Assembly (NCBI GenBank): GCA_021773395.1
Contig: JAJFKB010000011.1
Span: 186,001-250,000 of the forward strand
Origin: Gammaproteobacteria bacterium
Lineage (GTDB): Bacteria; Pseudomonadota; Gammaproteobacteria; Pseudomonadales; IMCC2047
Reading direction: 5' to 3'
Length of the DNA: 64,000 nt
Shown here piece after piece: positions 1 through 8,238 of this stretch. Both the position numbers and the translations under genes were made by a program. The notes under the pieces were generated by a model. It saw only the letters and a list, made by a program, of their open reading frames with translations. It had not been told where the DNA came from and did no database searches. How positions within the stretch are numbered: position 1 is the stretch's first letter; every line of letters begins with the position of its first letter.

Positions 1-51
1 CCTTAAATATACCCTGAACTATACCTTGAACACCGCTGCACGGAGAGAAAG

Positions 52-1242
52 ATGTTTGAAGAGCTGGAACTACTGCCGCCCGACCCGATTCTTGGATTAA
101 TGGCTGCGCACCGCAACGACCCGAATCCTGATAAAATTGATCTCGGTGTTGGCGTTTATAAAGATGAGCAGGGTAATACACCTGTCTTAAGATCCGTAAA
201 ACGTGCTGAAGAAATAATTCTCAGTGAAGAGAATACCAAGTCCTATATCGCCCCCACAGGACATCCGGAATTCAATCAGGGTGTACAGCAATTACTATTG
301 GGTGTTTCACATCCGGCCTACAAAGATAACCGAATAGCGACCATTCAGTCTCCTGGAGGCTGCGGCGCATTGCGATTAGGCGCTGATTTCGCACTGCGTT
401 GCAACCCGGAAGCCACTGTTTGGGTAAGTGACCCTACCTGGGCAAACCACATCCCTCTGTTAGGCAGTGCGGGTTTAAAACTCGCCAAATATCCCTATTA
501 CGATGCGACCACTCACCAGATCCTTTTTGATCAAATGGTCGAAACCTTGAAGCAAGTCAAAAAGGGAGACCTGGTACTACTGCATGGTTGCTGCCATAAC
601 CCCTGCGGCGCTGATCTAACCGAAGAGCAATGGCAGGTGGTCGCAACAATGGCCGAGCAGCAGGGCTTTGTTCCCTATATTGACATCGCTTATCAGGGTT
701 TTGGATTAGGCCTTGATCAAGATGCCTATGGCGTTCGCCTGATGGCAGAGAGACTGCCAGAGGTCATTATTGCCAGCTCTTGCTCGAAAAATTTTGGCAT
801 CTACCGCGAACGGGTCGGTGCGCTAAATATTGTGGGGGCCAACCAGCACAGCGCTGAAGCATGTGCCTCACAGGCAGCCAATATTGCACGCGGGATTTAC
901 TCGATGCCTCCATCACACGGTGCAGCAGCAGTCGGCCTGGTATTGAATAATGAAAAACTAAGAGCCGACTGGAATGTGGAACTCACTGAGATGCGTGACC
1001 GAATCAACGCGCTACGCACGCAACTGGTGGAAAAGCTGGAGAGCAATAACGCTCCTCAGGATTTCTCCTTTATTGCGCGCCAACGAGGGATGTTCTCTTT
1101 TCTGGGAGTAACTCCGGAGCAGGTTCAGCGCTTGCGCAAGGAGTACAGCGTATACATGGTTGACTCCAGCCGTATTAGTATTGCCGGCATTAACAGTGGC
1201 AACATCGATTATTTGGCAGAATCGGTTGTTGCGGTATTATAA
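52..1242 (+). CDS. Aromatic/aspartate aminotransferase (class I)
   Basis: This is a PLP-dependent transaminase of the AspC/TyrB group, moving amino groups between aspartate or aromatic amino acids and 2-oxoglutarate in the cytoplasm. The length of 396 residues is the usual one for the family. Visible landmarks are the early DLGVGVYKDEQG stretch, the HNPCG motif (Asn about 183, which contacts the PLP ring oxygen) and the SCSKNFGIYRERVG motif with the PLP-binding lysine at about residue 246. The start is supported by a GGAGA Shine-Dalgarno sequence at about 42-46. Nothing upstream is visible in the window, so any operon partner is unknown. A perfect 10-bp hairpin follows the gene. Family assignment is firm. 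Whether it prefers aspartate or aromatic substrates cannot be decided from the sequence, so no symbol is given. Confidence 0.92.
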   Translation: MFEELELLPPDPILGLMAAHRNDPNPDKIDLGVGVYKDEQGNTPVLRSVKRAEEIILSEENTKSYIAPTGHPEFNQGVQQLLLGVSHPAYKDNRIATIQSPGGCGALRLGADFALRCNPEATVWVSDPTWANHIPLLGSAGLKLAKYPYYDATTHQILFDQMVETLKQVKKGDLVLLHGCCHNPCGADLTEEQWQVVATMAEQQGFVPYIDIAYQGFGLGLDQDAYGVRLMAERLPEVIIASSCSKNFGIYRERVGALNIVGANQHSAEACASQAANIARGIYSMPPSHGAAAVGLVLNNEKLRADWNVELTEMRDRINALRTQLVEKLESNNAPQDFSFIARQRGMFSFLGVTPEQVQRLRKEYSVYMVDSSRISIAGINSGNIDYLAESVVAVL

Positions 1243-1310
1243 CGGTTACTAGATAGGTCAGGCGGCGCATATGCAGCCAACCGACTACACATCGCGGCCT
1301 CATTTCAGAC

Positions 1311-1336
1311 AACGACGGACAGCAGAGTCCGTCGTT
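1311..1336 (+). terminator. Hairpin, probable terminator of the aminotransferase gene
   Basis: AACGACGGAC and GTCCGTCGTT form a perfect 10-bp stem around the loop AGCAGA, about 70 bases after the aminotransferase stop. Only a weak T-rich tail follows (TTATTC), so it may be a terminator or an RNA-stabilising hairpin. Confidence 0.55.
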
Positions 1337-1448
1337 ATTCACCCCGCGCAATTATTCCCCAAGCTCTCTCTTCCATTTTCAAGTCTTCTCATCCTCTGCC
1401 GATAAACCAAATTACCAGCATCGAAAATTTAGGGTTTACGGGGTTTTC

Positions 1449-2531
1449 ATGATTATTTCCGGTTCAAGCATCCTAATGGCTTCCAACCAGGTACGCACCG
1501 AAAGACATGAACAAAAAGAGTCGCTGACCATTTGGCGCCAGAATGACCAGATACGACAGCTGGATCTTTCTCGCGATGCACCAACGACAGCAAGATTGGC
1601 CGCAGAAATGAGCGGAGAAGTTGCGCAGCCGGCCTTTTCGCAAACTGCTGTTTCGCTGCAACCTGCACCGGCGCTGCTGGATGTCGATAAAGAAGATCTA
1701 ATGGACGCCATTTCAGAACTCGAAATTTCACTATTCAAATTGCTCGTAGAAGCCCTGACCGGGGAAAAATTCAATGTTGTAAAACCTTCAGATCTGACCA
1801 TGGGCTCCCAATTGGCAACCGAGAGCATAACGACCGAACAATCTGTTGCCAACAGCAATCCTCCAGGTTTTGGCTTGATATATGACTATTACGAGTCACA
1901 TTTTGAATCCGAACAAACTACTTTTTCCGCAGCGGGGATCATACGAACCTCTGATGGCCAGGAAATTGCCATCAACCTTCAGCTAAGCATGAGCCGAGAG
2001 TTTTCAAGTTCGGAGAGTTTACAGCTCCGTGCCGGAGAAGCACTCAAAGATCCGCTGGTTGTCAATTTCAATGGCTCTGCTGCTCAATTAACCCAGAGAA
2101 ATTTCAGTTTTGATATCGATGCAGATGGTCGCACTGATCAAATCGCTTTTGTAAAACCGGGTAGTGGTTTTCTCGCATTGGATAGAAATGACGACGGTAT
2201 CATCAACAATGGGAATGAGCTGTTTGGCGCAAGGACCGGCAATGGTTTCGCTGAGTTAGCTGATCATGATCAGGATGGCAATGGCTGGATAGACGCCGCT
2301 GACAGTATCTATGACCGCCTGCGTATCTGGAGTCTGGATTCCGAAGGAAATGAGCAGCTTTTTGCCCTGGGTCGTCGCGGCGTAGGCGCAATTTATCTTG
2401 GACATGTTAGCACCCCTTTCCTATTAAAAGGCGCTGACAACGAAACGCTGGGGCAAACAAGAGCATCAGGATTGTACCTAAACGATCAGTCTGGGGTTGG
2501 TAGCATTCAGCAGTTAGACCTGGCGGTTTAA
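1449..2531 (+). CDS. Hypothetical protein with C-terminal EF-hand-type calcium-binding loops
   Basis: A 360-residue protein of unknown role. The first half (about 1-200) has no motif I recognise and no signal peptide, and begins MIISGSSILMAS. The second half contains acidic Ca-binding loops: DIDADGRTDQ, then DRNDDGIINNGNELFG, then DHDQDGNGWIDAAD. These resemble EF-hand/dockerin-like DxDxDG loops, of the type seen at the ends of large RTX or VCBS surface proteins but here in a stand-alone protein. The ATG at 1449 lacks a strong ribosome site; an ATG at 1476 (MASNQ) is an alternative. It is convergent with the permease gene downstream. That the gene is real is likely from its length and consistent Ca-loop spacing. 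Its function and cellular location are unknown. Confidence 0.75.
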   Translation: MIISGSSILMASNQVRTERHEQKESLTIWRQNDQIRQLDLSRDAPTTARLAAEMSGEVAQPAFSQTAVSLQPAPALLDVDKEDLMDAISELEISLFKLLVEALTGEKFNVVKPSDLTMGSQLATESITTEQSVANSNPPGFGLIYDYYESHFESEQTTFSAAGIIRTSDGQEIAINLQLSMSREFSSSESLQLRAGEALKDPLVVNFNGSAAQLTQRNFSFDIDADGRTDQIAFVKPGSGFLALDRNDDGIINNGNELFGARTGNGFAELADHDQDGNGWIDAADSIYDRLRIWSLDSEGNEQLFALGRRGVGAIYLGHVSTPFLLKGADNETLGQTRASGLYLNDQSGVGSIQQLDLAV

Positions 2532-2599
2532 CTGCCAACAGGTTTGCAATTAGACTATATAAAAAAGTTTTAGCCCGGGTTCTGCAGTACTCCAAGAAC

Positions 2600-4411
2600 T
2601 TACAGTGGCCAGACCCATAGAATCATTGGGATACCAACTAACAAAACCAACAATTCCAGAGGCAGGCCCATCCGCCAGTAATCGCCAAACTGATAACCAC
2701 CCGGACCCATGATAATAGTGTTGTTTTTGTGGCCGATAGGCGTCAGAAAAGCACATGAGGCGGACACTGCAACCGCCATGAGAAACGCGTCGGGATTGGC
2801 TCCTAATCGATTGGCTATATCAATGCCAATCGGTGCCGCAATCAGCGCCGTTGCCACATTATTGAGCATATCCGACAAAGTCATAGTCACGATCATTAAT
2901 ATTGCTAACACTGCTACTGTCGGCAATCCTTCTGTCACTTCGACGATCAGGTTTGCTATTTGTGCGGTACCACCGCTGGCCTCCAGTGCTGCGCCAATAG
3001 GTATCATCGACCCAAGCAACACAATCACCGGCCACTCAACTGACTCATAGAGACCCGAAAGAGGGACAATTCCAGCTAAAACATAGATCACCACTACTGC
3101 TGCCAAAGCCATCGGCAGGTATACCAAACCCATGCTTGCCACCAGAATCGCGCCGATAAAGATAGCGACGGCCAATGTCGCTTTGCTACGCAGGGTCACT
3201 TCCAGACCGCGCTGGGCAAGCGGCAGGCAACCCAACCAATCAGCCACGTCACTAATTTGCCCTTCAGGCCCTAACAACAACAAAATATCACCCGCCTGAA
3301 TGGGCTCTCGACGAACCCTCTCTCGAATGGGCTTACCTTTTCTTGAAATGCCCAGCAACATAACTCCCTGGCGATATAGCAACCGCGCATCCAAAGCAGA
3401 ACGACCCTCAATGGATGCTCCCACCGGCACTACCACTTCGACCAGACTGCTGGTTTCAGAAACCACACTCTGCTTTTTATCTGAAGTATTAAATGTAAGG
3501 CCAGCCACACCTACAAACCGATCAATTGCGTTGTGACTTCCCTGCAATACCAATAGATCATTTTTGCGTAACTGTTCGCGTCGCGCTGCTCCAGGTAGCC
3601 GCTTACCCCGGCGAACCAGCCCTAAAATCTGGACATCATTCTCATCAGCGATCGCATCCAGATCGCGAACCCGCTTTTCAATTATTTTTGACGTTTCGGG
3701 CACCCTGAGCTCTGCAACAAAGCCCTTGAGATCCTCCAGTTCTTTAGCGCTGTTATGTTTGGTGCGTTCCGCCGGAATTAACCGCCACCCAAAAAATACA
3801 ACAAATATCACTCCTACCAAGGCAACCGCTAAACCAACCGGGGCAAAATCGAACATTTTGAAAGGCTCGCCGAGGGCATCCTCGCGGTAGGTGGCAATCA
3901 CAATATTCGGCGGCGTTCCGATCAATGTCACCATACCACCCAAAATAGAAGCGAACGACAACGGCATGAGTGTTTGCGCCGGGCTTCTCTTTGCTTTCTG
4001 GGCAGCCTGCATATCAACCGGCATCAGCAATGCCAGCGCCGCCACATTATTCATAATACTGGACAAAAAAGCAGAAATAGTTGCCATGATACCCACGTGC
4101 GCTTGCAGGCTTCTTTTAGCATTTAGCACCTGTTTCGCCAAAAGCTCAATGGCACCGGATCGCGATAACCCCCGACTAACAATGAGCACCAGGGCAACGA
4201 TGAGAACCGCCGGATGACCAAAGCCAGAGAACACCTCTTCCTTGGGGATAACGCCCGCTACACCAGCGATAATGAGCGCGGAAAAAGCAACAATATCGTA
4301 ACGAAATCGCCCCCACAGAAGGAACACAAACACTAGGGCGATAAGTATAAAAAGGAAGACCTGATCAGGCATATAGCGCTTAATCCCAGCAAAAAAACTT
4401 AGCTCCAGCAT
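2600..4411 (-). CDS. SLC13/DASS-type permease with two TrkA-C domains
   Basis: A 603-residue inner-membrane transporter. The N-terminal block of hydrophobic helices (about 15-200) includes GTPPNIVIA, the SNT-type hairpin seen in the divalent anion:sodium symporter family. A central soluble part (about 210-390) carries two TrkA-C-like repeats (LGLVRRGKRLPGAARREQLR and LLGISRKGKPIRERVRREPI). A second helical block follows with the matching ATALIAAPIGIDIA and GHKNNTIIMGPGGYQFGDYW segments. This layout is typical of proteins annotated SLC13 family permease; substrates in the family include sulfate, dicarboxylates and tellurite/arsenite-type anions, and none can be chosen here. The start at 4411 gives a 13-residue lead before MPDQVFLF (ATG at 4372), and neither start has a clear ribosome site. 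It runs convergent to the EF-hand protein gene. The AraC gene lies upstream on the same strand but is probably regulated separately. Confidence 0.88.
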   Translation of the reverse strand: MLELSFFAGIKRYMPDQVFLFILIALVFVFLLWGRFRYDIVAFSALIIAGVAGVIPKEEVFSGFGHPAVLIVALVLIVSRGLSRSGAIELLAKQVLNAKRSLQAHVGIMATISAFLSSIMNNVAALALLMPVDMQAAQKAKRSPAQTLMPLSFASILGGMVTLIGTPPNIVIATYREDALGEPFKMFDFAPVGLAVALVGVIFVVFFGWRLIPAERTKHNSAKELEDLKGFVAELRVPETSKIIEKRVRDLDAIADENDVQILGLVRRGKRLPGAARREQLRKNDLLVLQGSHNAIDRFVGVAGLTFNTSDKKQSVVSETSSLVEVVVPVGASIEGRSALDARLLYRQGVMLLGISRKGKPIRERVRREPIQAGDILLLLGPEGQISDVADWLGCLPLAQRGLEVTLRSKATLAVAIFIGAILVASMGLVYLPMALAAVVVIYVLAGIVPLSGLYESVEWPVIVLLGSMIPIGAALEASGGTAQIANLIVEVTEGLPTVAVLAILMIVTMTLSDMLNNVATALIAAPIGIDIANRLGANPDAFLMAVAVSASCAFLTPIGHKNNTIIMGPGGYQFGDYWRMGLPLELLVLLVGIPMILWVWPL

Positions 4412-4534
4412 AGCAGGGAATAACGCCAGTTAAAACTAGGACGTGCCCCTCAGCCTCGGTTCTACAAAACCACGGAGCATGGTCATGAAAGCTTATAGAG
4501 GGGCTGACTGTTAAAGAACCTGTCAGGCATCCTG

Positions 4535-5488
4535 CTACATATTCCTATAATCCTGAGGGGTACAGAGAAAATGCTCCTTAAATATCCGGCTGAAATGCGA
4601 CGGATTATTAAACCCCCAACGATAAGCGATTTCTATAATTTTCAGATGACTCGCCATAGGATTTGAAAGATCTCTGGCTACCTCCTCAAGGCGGCGTTTT
4701 ATGACATACCTGGAACAGGTCACTCCTTCCGATTCGAAGAGCAAACGCAGATATCTTGGTGAAACGCCATTCGCATAGGCAATCGCGCTGGGCGATAACT
4801 CCGGATCTGACAAATGGCGCTCGATATACATTTTGATACGTTGTCTGTGCGCTGCGCGAACAGAAGATTCAGCCGCCACACCACTGGGTGTAATCATATC
4901 CAGTTGTGCCGCCAGAAGAGCAAGAATACTACTACAGATATTGGTATTATGTTGGGGATTATCAATGTTCTGGTTATTTAACCAAAGCCTGACCAGCAGA
5001 CTGTAGATAATGGAACCCAGTTGCTCTTCTCCAGATATTCTGCGCGCCAGAATATCCTGCTCGCCGGCACTGAAATATTGATGCAGAACAGCACCGGGAA
5101 TGCGCAACACCATCATTTCAATAGGCGTATCGAAATACACTGAATAGGGAGATTTGGAGTTGCAGATCGTAAAATCCCCAGGTTTTAAATGCGCCTCCCG
5201 CCCGGCTTGACGGTTCAGACTTTCTCCTTCTGTCTGCACATGCATCAAATAGACATCCTCACTTGACCGCGATACCTGCCATTTGGAATGTCGCACATCC
5301 GAAGGATCACAGCATACTTTGGATATCTGGATGGAGTTAAGATCCCAGGTAGTCAGCTCACCTCGATAAGCTGCTTTGCTACCAATATGGCACTCCAGCT
5401 GGGTAAACTCTTTACAGATGATTTCATTCCAGTACTCGAGCTGTTGGTTCTTCTTTAAATCCCCGGTACGATAAATCGAGATACCCAT
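4535..5488 (-). CDS. AraC-family transcriptional regulator
   Basis: A 317-residue DNA-binding regulator. Residues about 20-190 look like an AraC-type ligand/cupin-like sensing domain (phrase LKPGDFTICNSKSPYSVYF). Residues about 210-317 hold the double helix-turn-helix, with SPSAIAYANGVSPRYLRLLF and the signature IIEIAYRWGFNNPSHFSRIF ending FKEHFLCTPQDYR. The start ATG is preceded by AGGAG. It is transcribed away from the TonB receptor at 5769 across a 280-base shared region, the usual arrangement for a regulator of the receptor and the alcohol dehydrogenase behind it. The family is certain. The inducer and whether it activates or represses are unknown; regulation of the neighbouring module is inference from position. 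Confidence 0.93.
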   Translation of the reverse strand: MGISIYRTGDLKKNQQLEYWNEIICKEFTQLECHIGSKAAYRGELTTWDLNSIQISKVCCDPSDVRHSKWQVSRSSEDVYLMHVQTEGESLNRQAGREAHLKPGDFTICNSKSPYSVYFDTPIEMMVLRIPGAVLHQYFSAGEQDILARRISGEEQLGSIIYSLLVRLWLNNQNIDNPQHNTNICSSILALLAAQLDMITPSGVAAESSVRAAHRQRIKMYIERHLSDPELSPSAIAYANGVSPRYLRLLFESEGVTCSRYVIKRRLEEVARDLSNPMASHLKIIEIAYRWGFNNPSHFSRIFKEHFLCTPQDYRNM

Positions 5489-5768
5489 GGGGCACTCCTG
5501 CTAATTTTAATTTTAGAGACCAGACTCTGCAGCTGGCACAGCTGGCAAGCACCTACCAACCAGCACGTCCAAATATAGGTTGACGCAGCATATCATAGGC
5601 TTTTCGCTTAAGACACAATGGCCAGGAGCGATTCCCTTTTAGTAAAGCTTTATTACCGTTTTCGACAAGAACTTCCAGTTCGACCGTAGTTTAATAACCC
5701 TGCATTAGAATAAGCAGCGCCCGACTCTGGGACGCGCAATTTTTACCTACAGAACGGAGGAATAAGGC
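5489..5768. promoter_or_regulatory. Shared regulatory region between the AraC gene and the TonB receptor
   Basis: This 280-base divergent gap must hold the promoters of both genes. It contains a tandem 9-base direct repeat CAGCTGGCA (5530-5547) and two TTCGAC half-sites starting at 5661 and 5679. These are possible regulator contacts. No promoter can be assigned with confidence. Confidence 0.4.
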
Positions 5769-8111
5769 ATGGCTTTGACCATACCTGCTAATCGATCGGC
5801 ATTTGTATTCAATAAGCTGACCCCCTGGGTAGTTGCACTTACACTAGCCAGTCCGTTGACCAGCGCCCCCCTGCTGGCGACACCAAGTAGCGGAATCGAG
5901 GAAATTATCGTAACTGCCCGTAAACGTGAGGAAAGCCTGCAAGACGTCCCCATCGCTGTATCTGCCTTTACAGGCGATTCACTGGCGAATAAAGGCGTGA
6001 CGAATATCGCACAGGTAGCGGACTTTACACCGGGCCTTGAAATGGATGCCACTGCCGCGATTAGCGGAAGTTCAGCCGCCTTGACCACTTTTATCCGCGG
6101 CATTGGCATGAGTGACTTTCTGCTGACCATTGATCCCGGTGTGGGTCTTTATGTCGATGATGTTTATGTGGCCCGATCAGTGGGTGGTCTTGTGGATCTG
6201 CTGGATATTCAGCGCATCGAGGTTCTAAAAGGCCCGCAGGGAACACTGTTTGGTCGCAATACCATCGGTGGCGCCGTGAGCATCGTATCCAAAGACCCGG
6301 GACAAGAGGTGGCGGGCAAGCTGGGTATGACCTTTGGCACGGATAACAGACTGGACGTAAGAGGCAAAATCGATTTACCGCTCGGTGAACAGCTTTTCAG
6401 CTCGCTCTCTTTCTCATCAAAGACACAGGACGGTTACGGAAAACGTTTACCCTTTCCAGATGATTATCTCCCGCTATCTGTACCCGTCGGAAGTGCGCCC
6501 GATGCGTTCGAGGGAGGCAAGCTCTACGGTAACGGGGATGAACTGGGGGAAATCAATACACAGTCCGCCCGTGCAAAATTATTTTTTGATGGCGACCAGT
6601 TTCAGGCTCGTTTATCGCTGGACGTGACGCGCGCACGCGAAACCGCACCCGTTTCTACCCTGCTTGGATTTACTCCCAGTTTTGGTACCGGTGCCGCGCT
6701 GGCTGATGCACACAATGCATTTGCAGCTGGAGGGGCCGCACCCGCCAATCGGTTGATTTACGATGCGCGCTGGATTACCGGTGATGAACACACAACCTAC
6801 GGTAATGCACCATCCCAATCTGACTATGACCTGTTTGGTTCCGCGCTGACTTTGAATTGGCAACTTGATAAGATGGAGGTCAAATCCATCACCGCTTACC
6901 GTAACCTGGATTCGGAATTTGGCCGCGATGGGGACAGCTCCCCCATTGTTCTGGATCACACACGCAACTCTTACGAGCACACGCAGTTTTCCCAGGAATT
7001 TCAATTTACAGGCACACTGCAGAATGACCGTTTAAGCTGGTTAGCGGGTCTTTACTACTTTAAAGAAGACGGAAAGGATCGTGTGCAGGTGCCTTTGGGG
7101 TTGGAGGTAGATCTTGCTCTTGCCGGAGCACCCGGCACCGTCATCAATCTGTGGCTTGATGAGTTAAACGATGTCGAGAACACCTCAAAAGCAGCATTTG
7201 CACAGATCACCTATAACTTCACCGACAATCTCAGTGCCACTTTTGGTTTGCGCCACACTAAAGATGACAAACGTTACGCGCCAACTCACGTCACTCAGGG
7301 AGTCGCACCACTGCAACTGTTGATCGATAAGGAAAGCGTCGAGTTTAACGACACCTCACCCAGATTTAGTCTGGACTACCGCTGGAACAATTATCTATTT
7401 ACCTATTTTTCCTATTCAGCCGGATTCAAATCAGGTGGCTTTACCGGTCGCACAGTTGACCCCAAAGATGGCGCCAGGCCATTTGACCAGGAAGAAGCAG
7501 AAACACTGGAATTGGGTTTTAAAATCGACTTTGACAGGCTGCGCATCAATGGAGCCATTTTTGCAACCGACTATACCGACCTACAAATCATTAATCAGGA
7601 GGGTATTACCCCGATCACCGTTAATGCGGGCGAATCTGAGATCAAGGGCCTCGAGCTGGAAATCATGGCAGTGCCACTCGACAATCTAACCCTGATGTTT
7701 TCCTATTCTTATCTCGATGCAGACTACACCGAAATATCTGATCCCAATGCCACAATTACGGAAGATTTTGAGTTTGCCAACACACCGGAAAACTCGTTTA
7801 ATTTTTCAGCAGATTATATGTTTGGGTTAGACTCCGGTGCCGAGTTGTTGGTGCGAGCAGATTACACCTGGAAGGACGATCACTTCAATGACGCCGAGAA
7901 TACCCCTCTGCTAGCGCAGGATGCATTCGGTCTGCTGGGTGTGTCTATTTCTTACAGCGCACCCGAACACTGGAAGTTGGTCGCCGGCATTAAAAATGCT
8001 ACCGATGAGATTTACCTGTATTCTGGATTTAGCCAACCGGGTGTAGGTTTTGTTGAAGGTAGCTATAGTCGTGAAAGAGAGGTATATATGTCGACTGAGT
8101 ATCGCTTTTAA
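5769..8111 (+). CDS. TonB-dependent outer membrane receptor
   Basis: A 780-residue receptor that would import a ligand across the outer membrane using TonB energy. It has a signal-peptide-like start (hydrophobic stretch WVVALTLASPLTSAPLLA), the TonB box region EEIIVTARKREESLQDVPIA, a plug domain to about residue 170 (RIEVLKGPQGTLFGRNTIGG), and a 22-strand-type barrel ending with the aromatic terminus STEYRF. The start has a strong GGAGG at 5756-5760. This flavour of receptor (VTARKREESLQDVP) is widespread in sphingomonads and marine gammaproteobacteria near catabolic genes. It lies directly before a PQQ alcohol dehydrogenase and divergent from an AraC regulator, so a role in uptake of an alcohol or its precursor is plausible but unproven. 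A clear terminator follows at 8171, so the dehydrogenase is probably transcribed separately or by readthrough. Confidence 0.93.
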   Translation: MALTIPANRSAFVFNKLTPWVVALTLASPLTSAPLLATPSSGIEEIIVTARKREESLQDVPIAVSAFTGDSLANKGVTNIAQVADFTPGLEMDATAAISGSSAALTTFIRGIGMSDFLLTIDPGVGLYVDDVYVARSVGGLVDLLDIQRIEVLKGPQGTLFGRNTIGGAVSIVSKDPGQEVAGKLGMTFGTDNRLDVRGKIDLPLGEQLFSSLSFSSKTQDGYGKRLPFPDDYLPLSVPVGSAPDAFEGGKLYGNGDELGEINTQSARAKLFFDGDQFQARLSLDVTRARETAPVSTLLGFTPSFGTGAALADAHNAFAAGGAAPANRLIYDARWITGDEHTTYGNAPSQSDYDLFGSALTLNWQLDKMEVKSITAYRNLDSEFGRDGDSSPIVLDHTRNSYEHTQFSQEFQFTGTLQNDRLSWLAGLYYFKEDGKDRVQVPLGLEVDLALAGAPGTVINLWLDELNDVENTSKAAFAQITYNFTDNLSATFGLRHTKDDKRYAPTHVTQGVAPLQLLIDKESVEFNDTSPRFSLDYRWNNYLFTYFSYSAGFKSGGFTGRTVDPKDGARPFDQEEAETLELGFKIDFDRLRINGAIFATDYTDLQIINQEGITPITVNAGESEIKGLELEIMAVPLDNLTLMFSYSYLDADYTEISDPNATITEDFEFANTPENSFNFSADYMFGLDSGAELLVRADYTWKDDHFNDAENTPLLAQDAFGLLGVSISYSAPEHWKLVAGIKNATDEIYLYSGFSQPGVGFVEGSYSREREVYMSTEYRF

Positions 8112-8170
8112 ACCAGTCACCGCGTGATAATACGCGGCAGTGACAGTTACCAAAGGATAACTACCCTGTT

Positions 8171-8202
8171 TGGCTGCCAAGCGATTGGCAGCCATTTTTT
8201 AT
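8171..8202 (+). terminator. Rho-independent terminator after the TonB receptor
   Basis: TGGCTGCCAA and TTGGCAGCCA form a perfect 10-bp stem with loop GCGA, followed at once by TTTTTTAT. This is a classical intrinsic terminator 60 bases after the receptor stop and just before the dehydrogenase gene. Confidence 0.9.
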
Positions 8203-8238
8203 ACCAAATGACCGTACACTAGCAATGGAACAATACTG

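Noticed and set aside
1436-1858. Minus-strand ORF of 140 residues and neighbouring small minus-strand ORFs
   Set aside because: They lie opposite the EF-hand-type gene, are Ser/Cys-rich as antisense frames often are, and show no domain or ribosome site.
3891-4217. Plus-strand ORFs inside the permease gene
   Set aside because: Antisense shadows of a long, well-supported transporter; no start signal or family.
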